Shown: piece after piece, positions 59,479 through 64,000 of the stretch | How positions within the stretch are numbered: the stretch's first letter is position 1 | Layout of the letters: each line of letters begins with the position of its first letter | Assembly: GCA_965222525.1 (NCBI GenBank) | Contig: OZ244955.1 | Coordinates: 1,736,001-1,800,000, forward strand | Source of the DNA: CBDCUF01 sp965222525 | GTDB lineage: Bacteria; Pseudomonadota; Alphaproteobacteria; Rickettsiales; UBA8987 | Length of the DNA: 64,000 nt | Direction: 5' to 3' | Program-made: the position numbers and the translations under genes | Notes under the pieces: model-generated | Seen by the model: the letters and a program-made list of their open reading frames with translations, nothing else | The model's database searches: none | Told to the model about the DNA's origin: nothing

Positions 59479-59564
59479 CTAAAGACATTGAAAGCGTAGC
59501 TGGCAAAGTTTTGGCGAACAGACCAGCTCCGCCCCAAAGTTCATCACCTAATCTAACGATATAA
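59475..59564 (+). CDS. Possible 29-aa peptide coupled to the AlpA-like gene
   Basis: Frame of 29 codons starting TKDIESVAGKVLANRPAPP, ATG overlapping the AlpA stop and preceded by AGGAGGG eight bases upstream, a strong coupling signal. Too short to classify. Similar tiny frames follow alpA in other islands, from memory; not verified. Confidence 0.4.
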   Translation: MTKDIESVAGKVLANRPAPPQSSSPNLTI

Positions 59565-59580
59565 AAAAGGAGACCTCATC

Positions 59581-59769
59581 ATGATACGTTCAAAACACAC
59601 TAATTGCAACTATTTCGATGATTTACCTTTGTTTTCATGGGCAAATCAACAACCACAAATTCAATCAATAACCTATTCCGAAAGATACCTGGTGAGGAAA
59701 TTTGGGGTATCAGCTGCCACTGCCAGAACGCACTGCGAAATCAACGGAATTGGAGGGTGTAATGAATAA
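59581..59769 (+). CDS. Small island protein with HTH-like segment
   Basis: 62 aa. N-terminal DDLPLFSWANQQ and then YSERYLVRKFGVSAATARTHCEINGIG, a short helix-turn-helix-like run. AAGGAGAC lies upstream of the ATG. Overlaps the next gene by 8 bp. Resembles small DNA-binding-like proteins (LPLFxWA...) common in alphaproteobacterial islands; function unknown. Confidence 0.65.
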   Translation: MIRSKHTNCNYFDDLPLFSWANQQPQIQSITYSERYLVRKFGVSAATARTHCEINGIGGCNE

Positions 59770-59932
59770 ATTCAAAAGCCGCAGCCGTAAAGATGCAATC
59801 AACGCTAAGTGCAGGGATTGTATTTACGATCCAGATTCTAACGGTACATGGAGAGCACAGGTTGAGCTTTGCACTTCTGGCAACTGCCCACTCTATGACT
59901 TCCGGCCACTACCTATTGGAAAGAAGGTCTAG
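59762..59932 (+). CDS. Small four-cysteine protein
   Basis: 56 aa, start at 59762 preceded by GGAGGGTGTA. Cysteines fit a small metal-binding knot: AKCRDCIYDPD and ELCTSGNCPLYDFRPL (CxxC and CxxxxC). Basic N-terminus. Similar CxxC-CPLYxFR peptides occur in phages and islands of proteobacteria. The open frame extends upstream but the SD and overlap decide this start. Confidence 0.7.
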   Translation: MNKFKSRSRKDAINAKCRDCIYDPDSNGTWRAQVELCTSGNCPLYDFRPLPIGKKV

Positions 59933-60044
59933 AATTTAGCTAAAAAGGTTAAGAAACGAAAGAAGGAGGGACAATTGTCCCTACCTCTCATTAATCTACG
60001 ACTAAAAGTCCTACATAGAAAAATAACCGCAATTTTCAGCAAAT

Positions 60045-60473
60045 ATGAGAAAAAAACCACATCCAGATTTATCAAGAGTAGATGAAATAGATCGGGGTAT
60101 GCCGTGGACACGTCACAGCATAGAATTAATATCATCATATGCTTGGAAAAGTATGAAAATAAATTGCAGAAAGTTAATGGATTTTCTGGAAATTGAGCAT
60201 ATGAATCATGCCGGAAGAGAAAATGGCTTCCTGATAGCAACTTATGATCAGCTGGAAAAATACGGCATGACCAGAAGATGTATAAAAGAGTCTATACAAG
60301 AAGCAGAGAAGCTTGGTTTAATAAGGGTGGAATGGGGAACTAGAAAAGGTTACTGCAAAAGTCACTATAATACATTTCGGCTTACCTACCTGACGTATAA
60401 GAATATAGAAGATGATGGCAGGGTTCTATATTATCCGCCCACTAATGACTGGAGGCATGTCAAAGAAGCGTAA
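60045..60473 (+). CDS. Winged-helix-like island protein
   Basis: 142 aa. The central part YAWKSMKINCRKLMDFLEIEHMNHAGRENGFLIATYDQLEKYGMTRRCIKESIQEAEKLGLI reads as a replication/transcription winged helix: helix, strand, recognition helix, then GTRKGYCKSHYNTFRLTYL as the wing. I recall close relatives in islands of rhizobia and other alphaproteobacteria, often beside alpA and small proteins as here; function unknown. No clear SD. Confidence 0.75.
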   Translation: MRKKPHPDLSRVDEIDRGMPWTRHSIELISSYAWKSMKINCRKLMDFLEIEHMNHAGRENGFLIATYDQLEKYGMTRRCIKESIQEAEKLGLIRVEWGTRKGYCKSHYNTFRLTYLTYKNIEDDGRVLYYPPTNDWRHVKEA

Positions 60474-60784
60474 TAATTTTTTCGATTTAACATATGTTAA
60501 CTGGTACAGTAGGCATATGTATACTGGCACAGTGTACTTTCGTTACATACTTGCAGAGAAATCCGCAAAAATTCACAGTTAACAAACATACACCCCTTTA
60601 TATATTTAGGGTATTCACTGAGAGTTTAATATGACTCTTTTAAGGCTGGTCAAAACCAGAGCAACAAGGTTGGGGATATGAATAAAAATATCTATAATAT
60701 GTTGCCATAAAGTTGTTAGAAATAGCATTCTTAACTTGGTTTTTGTCTAATGATATTACAATAAGTGTACAAACAATAAAAAAT
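60474..60784. other. Gene-free stretch with paired direct repeats
   Basis: About 310 bp without a credible gene. Contains the two 20-bp direct repeats at 60491-60533; otherwise AT-rich. Could hold a promoter for the DUF5681 gene or an origin-like region. Confidence 0.5.
60491..60533. repeat. Two 20-bp direct repeats (CATATGTWWACTGGYACAGT)
   Basis: Copies at 60491-60510 and 60514-60533 match at 17 of 20 positions with starts 23 bp apart, about two helical turns. They may be iterons or operator sites. They precede the DUF5681 gene by about 250 bp and follow the winged-helix gene by 17 bp. Confidence 0.6.
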
Positions 60785-61306
60785 ATGACAATTGGCGACG
60801 ACAGCATAACACAAACCAGGGTTCGAGAGATAAAGGAAATCAAACGAGAAAGAGCAGACTTGGCTGAAAATACAGCGGAGAAACAGCGGGGAAGACCGTT
60901 TCCCAAGGGTCAATCCGGTAATCCTTATGGTCGTCCGAAGGGAAGCCGGAATAAGGCTACTTTGGCGGTTCAGGCTTTATTTGATGGTGAAGCTGAGACT
61001 ATCGGCAGAAAAGCTATCGAGCTTGCTAAGGAGGGTGATATTACGGCAATACGTCTGGTACTTGAACGCATATTACCTGCCCGCAAGGATTCTCCTGTCA
61101 ATCTGAGCATTCCCAGTATTACCAAATCAGAGGATGCTGTACTGGCTGTCTCATCGATAATGCAGTCGGTCACCAATGGAGATATCACACCGAGGGAAGG
61201 TCAGGTATTATCCGGCATTGTTGACAGTTTAAGGAAGGCCATAGAAACAACCGAACTTGAGAAAAAACTGGATAATCTCCAGTCAATACTGGAACGCAGG
61301 AAATAG
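60785..61306 (+). CDS. DUF5681 domain protein
   Basis: 173 aa. The signature RPFPKGQSGNPYGRPKGSRNKATL (about residues 38-60; here split as RPFPKGQSGNPYGRP and KGSRNKATL) is the DUF5681 motif, basic and Gly-rich, found next to phage terminase-like or island genes. The rest is helical: LFDGEAETIGRKAIELAKEGDITAIRLVLERILPARKD. N-terminal part is charged. The start at 60785 is the first plausible ATG. 2 bp before the next gene, so a two-gene unit. Confidence 0.8.
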   Translation: MTIGDDSITQTRVREIKEIKRERADLAENTAEKQRGRPFPKGQSGNPYGRPKGSRNKATLAVQALFDGEAETIGRKAIELAKEGDITAIRLVLERILPARKDSPVNLSIPSITKSEDAVLAVSSIMQSVTNGDITPREGQVLSGIVDSLRKAIETTELEKKLDNLQSILERRK

Positions 61307-61308
61307 AT

Positions 61309-61995
61309 ATGCAGCACAGCCTGAAAACACTGGTCAGCAAGGGACTGACAGGAAAAGAGGTGGTTGCCATGATAGCCCGGACTTTTCTGGACAGGTATAC
61401 AGGCGATCCGGCTTCCTTCTCAGATGCAGAGCTGGACAGGGCTTCTGCCAGTATAAATCGCAACCGGTATGAATGCAGGTCTTACAATGAATGGATAAAA
61501 ATTCTTCATATAATGGTGTATCTTCAGAATCAGGCCAGGATTAGCGCACTGGATGCTGCGCTGAAGTTACATTTAAGGATTTCGCTTTTGTTTATGGCAA
61601 CCATCTCTCCTCCCAGGATAGAGAAGGATTCCGGTCTTGATGATGTCAAGGCGTGTATTGCCAGATTTATTCGTATCAGGCAGGTTTTGCAGGTGTTTTC
61701 TGACAATCTCGGAGTAGAGTTTACCGGACTTACAAAATATGAAGAATGGCATATGAACCATGCTCTCGCTTTGTATAATCACTTTTCGCAGATTGGTGAG
61801 GAGGTGGAAAGCTTTGAACCGGAAGGTAGCGAAGACAAGGAATTACAGGAATTTCTGCGTAATATGAAACTCCGTAAAATCAACGCAGATGATTTGGCTG
61901 CATCGAAGGAAGAAATGGATAAAATAAGGCAATGCCTCTCCGATCCGTTAAATCATAACTGGCGTACTGTTGTTGATGAGTGTATTGCAAGCTAA
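61309..61995 (+). CDS. Hypothetical partner of the DUF5681 protein
   Basis: 228 aa, not recognised. Starts 2 bp after DUF5681, with AGGAAATAG upstream. Mostly helical: KTLVSKGLTGKEVVAMIARTFLDRYTG, ASINRNRYECRSYNEWIKILHIMVYLQNQARISALDAALKLHL, then a charged C-terminal region KLRKINADDLAASKEEMDKIRQ. No signal or membrane helix. Function unknown; likely to act with the DUF5681 protein. Confidence 0.7.
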   Translation: MQHSLKTLVSKGLTGKEVVAMIARTFLDRYTGDPASFSDAELDRASASINRNRYECRSYNEWIKILHIMVYLQNQARISALDAALKLHLRISLLFMATISPPRIEKDSGLDDVKACIARFIRIRQVLQVFSDNLGVEFTGLTKYEEWHMNHALALYNHFSQIGEEVESFEPEGSEDKELQEFLRNMKLRKINADDLAASKEEMDKIRQCLSDPLNHNWRTVVDECIAS

Positions 61996-62120
61996 CCAAA
62001 ACACCAGACTTGATCTGACGCTGCTGACTTACCGGACATCTTCTATTTGGGCAGTTGAGTTGTCCGCCCCCTCGTCTAGCTTACTCAAATTGTTGAAACC
62101 TTTTCTGTGAATCTCACAAT

Positions 62121-63671
62121 TTAACGATGGCTAATCACAAAAAATAGGATGGCAATTCCAATCCAAAATATCCATTTAAGTTTCTTTTCTAAAATTCTAA
62201 AGTGTGATTCCCATGAGGGGTTTTGCATAGGAATACTAGTATTATTAGTTTCAATCTCCTCTTCTATCTCACCTTCTGTTAGTGGGTATGTTTTTCCTTG
62301 CAATTCCAATACAGGAAGTTTTGAATGAAGCTCTGTTTTGTTAAGAATTTTTGGGCGAATTTTTAAGTAAGTTCCCCAACGATCACCAGGTACAATGTCA
62401 CTCTTTAAAAAGCTGAAAATATTATCTGCAAGGTCATTTAATAAGTATGAAGCAAGCGCATATATTCTCAAATCCAATAGTTCTTGCGTGAATTTACTAC
62501 CTATCTTTTTTATCCGAGATTCTTGAATTATGTGAGCAAACCCAGCATCCTCACCACTATGGCTAAAACCGGAAGAATATTTATTTGGGGTATCCTCAAT
62601 AATATCAATGATGGCTTCCATTTGTGCCAATGTTGCTCCACTGCAATGGTGCGCAAGCATTTTTAATTCCTTTAGTTTGCGCTTACCCTCTTTTTCGCTA
62701 TCATCCTTATTAATAACTAGCTTTCTAAAATCATCATCATCCAGTTTAAAAGAAATAGAGGATATTGCAGCGGAACGGAGGCTCTCATTTTCTTCACCTG
62801 TTTTTTCAATATAAACTTTACGCCTCAGTTCATTTAATGCTAGGTCATCACGATAAAAAAGGTGGAGTAACTTTTGTTCTGATAATTTTTTCAGGTCATC
62901 TATAGGAATATCGGACTCCTTCATAAAAATACCACCTTCAATAGGCAAATTTTCTATTAAGTCATAACCAACTGCGTCAGGCAAAGATAAAGCTACTTGC
63001 CAAAGCGCCCTTATATCTTTTCCAAGCCTATAGTCAGCAAAACCATCCATAAATTGATGAATGTATTTTTCTTTGCTATATACACTCTCTTTAAAGCCAG
63101 TCATGTACTGTTGAATGATATCTATAATTTCCTGTGCGGAAATTTTCTTTTTGGGTAAAAGCTCGGTTGCCGAGTACTCTAGAATCTTAGCAACAACTTC
63201 ACCCCCTAAACAGTCAAAAGAGTCTTGATAAGAAACAGACATTAGCCTTTTTGTATGAGAAAGAGACCAAAATGACTTTGCAGTTTCATCATCGGCGTCA
63301 GGAAACCCTCTTAGCCCCTCTTCCACTACAGAACGAACAAGCTCGCTTTTATCTGAGAGGACTTTGTCGTATCTTTTTTTATCTTCACGATCTTCCTCGG
63401 TTTCTTCACGCTCACCCCAGACAAAAGGTTTCAAAATAGTTTGAGCGACAAGATACCTTATATAAGGGTTTTCATCATTTAGGGCTAAGTCCTTTAATGC
63501 ATTTGCCTGATACCTGTATTTAAGATTTTGTTTATCCTGTTTCTCCATGTTCAAAAGTTCTTTCAGAATTTTCACTTTCGTTTCAAAAGGTAAAAAATCC
63601 CAACTTTCTTTTATTCTAATAAGTGTAAGTGGCGTTGTCTCTGTAAAATCTTTTAAATAATTATCGGTCAT
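62121..63671 (-). CDS. Helical-repeat protein with C-terminal membrane anchor (island cargo)
   Basis: 516 aa, not recognised. Reads toward the other island genes (convergent, 125 bp apart). The N-terminal 150 residues look like HEAT-type helix pairs (ANALKDLALNDENPYIRYLVAQTIL; KSELVRSVVEEGLRGF); the middle is charged and helical (NELRRKVYIEKTGEENESLRSAAISSI; KRKLKELKMLAHHC). The last 20 residues are a membrane helix with a short basic end (WIFWIGIAILFFVISHR), giving a tail-anchored topology with the bulk in the cytoplasm. No enzyme motif seen. As the gene nearest the right att site it is likely cargo; a defence role is only a guess. Confidence 0.75.
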   Translation of the reverse strand: MTDNYLKDFTETTPLTLIRIKESWDFLPFETKVKILKELLNMEKQDKQNLKYRYQANALKDLALNDENPYIRYLVAQTILKPFVWGEREETEEDREDKKRYDKVLSDKSELVRSVVEEGLRGFPDADDETAKSFWSLSHTKRLMSVSYQDSFDCLGGEVVAKILEYSATELLPKKKISAQEIIDIIQQYMTGFKESVYSKEKYIHQFMDGFADYRLGKDIRALWQVALSLPDAVGYDLIENLPIEGGIFMKESDIPIDDLKKLSEQKLLHLFYRDDLALNELRRKVYIEKTGEENESLRSAAISSISFKLDDDDFRKLVINKDDSEKEGKRKLKELKMLAHHCSGATLAQMEAIIDIIEDTPNKYSSGFSHSGEDAGFAHIIQESRIKKIGSKFTQELLDLRIYALASYLLNDLADNIFSFLKSDIVPGDRWGTYLKIRPKILNKTELHSKLPVLELQGKTYPLTEGEIEEEIETNNTSIPMQNPSWESHFRILEKKLKWIFWIGIAILFFVISHR

Positions 63672-63755
63672 AAAAAGAGTGGGGTTACTTTATAAAATAC
63701 GTTAAAGCACACTACGGTATTTCACGGAAGATAAAACCCTTTTAATAACTATTTT

Positions 63756-63776
63756 GGGGGTATTTATGGGGGTATT
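63756..63776. promoter_or_regulatory. Right GGGGGTATT pair of the island
   Basis: GGGGGTATT at 63756-63764 and 63768-63776, same orientation and 12-bp spacing as the pair at 56168-56188 beside the integrase. Located 46 bp inside the right att copy, where integrase arm sites are expected. Confidence 0.65.
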
Positions 63777-63821
63777 TACTGGAGTCAAGGCAGGAGTTGT
63801 TCTTATATATCAGACGGTTAT

Positions 63822-63855
63822 TTGGCTGTTACTCATCCATCCCGGAGCCATTCTT
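63822..63855. repeat. Right attachment site (degenerate tRNA-Asn 3' copy)
   Basis: TTGGCTGTTA (63822-63831), ATCCATCCCGG (63835-63845) and AGCCATTCTT (63846-63855) match, in order, bases 56004-56013, 56035-56045 and 56048-56057 of the tRNA-Asn region, with 21 bp and 2 bp deleted between them. The anticodon-arm match argues against chance. No longer a functional tRNA. Confidence 0.75.
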
Positions 63856-64000
63856 GACAAGAGGCTAAATCGGCAAACATGTTGAAGGGTTTTTGCAAGG
63901 AAAACTGCAGCTTTGAACCGTTTAGTTTAAGGTTCGAAAACACGTATCCTATCAACTGACGTTTTTCGTCAATTGTCGAACTCTCAAAAATATCATACGC
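63833..64000 (-). CDS. Serine recombinase, C-terminal end (5' part beyond window)
   Basis: The minus strand is open from the window edge for 55 codons to a TGA at 63835-63833. The sequence FESSTIDEKRQLIGYVFSNL, KLNGSKLQFSLQKPFNMFADLA and CQEWLRDG matches the C-terminal tail of large serine recombinases (typically EKRxLLxFVFSNLxLxGxxL, FxxxKPF, ending CxxWL). The last codons overlap the right att copy of the tRNA-Asn island. Most of the gene lies off the right edge. Confidence 0.75.
   Translation of the reverse strand, partial: AYDIFESSTIDEKRQLIGYVFSNLKLNGSKLQFSLQKPFNMFADLASCQEWLRDG

Larger units (their letters stand above)
56035..63855. mobile_element. Integrative element in tRNA-Asn (about 7.8 kb)
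   Basis: Left boundary: 3' end of intact tRNA-Asn with adjoining flank, then a P4-type integrase. Right boundary: a degenerate copy of the tRNA 3' portion at 63822-63855. Both ends carry paired GGGGGTATT motifs with identical 12-bp spacing. Inside are only accessory genes: integrase, coupled 542-aa protein, AlpA-like regulator, several tiny genes, a winged-helix protein, DUF5681 pair and a 516-aa convergent gene. No conjugation or capsid genes, so mobilisation would need help or the element is a satellite-like island. The element could be degraded: the right att copy carries deletions. Confidence 0.85.

Noticed and set aside
56035..63855. Prophage or conjugative element
   Set aside because: No capsid, portal, tail, lysis, relaxase or type IV secretion genes are visible; DUF5681 alone is not enough.
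63822..63855. Second tRNA gene at the right end of the island
   Set aside because: Only fragments of the anticodon arm and 3' end are present, with 21 bp deleted; it cannot fold as a tRNA.
1..64000. CRISPR array
   Set aside because: All repeats found are palindromic, scattered or only two-fold; no run of regularly spaced identical repeats and no cas-like gene.

Overview
This 64 kb window is chromosomal DNA from an alphaproteobacterium. The lineage is supported by a permuted two-piece tmRNA gene next to an alpha-type SspB, PopZ- and GapR-family proteins, CarD, an alpha-type DksA with a degenerate zinc finger, and the sucCDAB gene set. The gene content (7Fe ferredoxin, bc1 complex, 2-oxoglutarate dehydrogenase, IlvD, PurD, folate and haem steps, polyhydroxybutyrate synthesis) suggests a respiring, fairly self-sufficient cell and not a strongly reduced parasite. 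I cannot name a genus. Intergenic spaces are unusually rich in short palindromic repeats of at least five families.

Layout. 1-5.9 kb: murB (cut by the window edge), fdxA, carD, then a minus-strand operon folK-folP-tadA-hemD, followed by popZ-like and gapR-like genes. 6-9.5 kb: ctpA protease, a divergent polysaccharide deacetylase and a toxin-antitoxin pair with its operators. 9.5-17 kb: etfA/yajC, a glycosyltransferase, dksA, mfd and a GST-like gene. 17-20 kb: a large secreted ankyrin-subtilase protein with an autotransporter-like C-terminus. 20.6-24.6 kb: class I aldolase, ssrA, sspB and dnaK, so the ribosome-rescue tag, its protease adaptor and a chaperone lie together. 24.7-30.3 kb: adenosine kinase-like gene, membrane protein, purD and divergent ilvD.

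30.4-43.6 kb is one long minus-strand block: sucC, an orphan Phd-like antitoxin, sucD, sucA, a repeat-flanked hypothetical gene, sucB, phaC, phaA, a Cys-rich exported protein, phaB and another exported protein. It links the lower TCA cycle to polyhydroxybutyrate storage and is broken up by repeats and small accessory genes. 43.7-50.4 kb: class IV aminotransferase, HigBA-type pair, glmS, a T5orf172/GIY-YIG protein, a ParDE-type pair, a MetC-like enzyme and a coiled-coil membrane protein. 50.5-55.7 kb: a Cache-PAS-degenerate HD-GYP sensor, then petABC.

55.98-63.86 kb: an integrative element of about 7.8 kb in the 3' end of tRNA-Asn(GUU). It has a P4-type tyrosine integrase, matched GGGGGTATT repeat pairs just inside both ends, an AlpA-like regulator, a run of very small genes, a winged-helix protein, a DUF5681 gene with an unknown partner, and two large proteins I do not recognise (542 aa coupled to the integrase; 516 aa helical-repeat, tail-anchored). 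A degenerate copy of the tRNA 3' end marks the right boundary. Across it runs the C-terminus of a serine recombinase entering from outside the window, so a second element probably abuts. This island is the best place in the window to look for an undescribed system.
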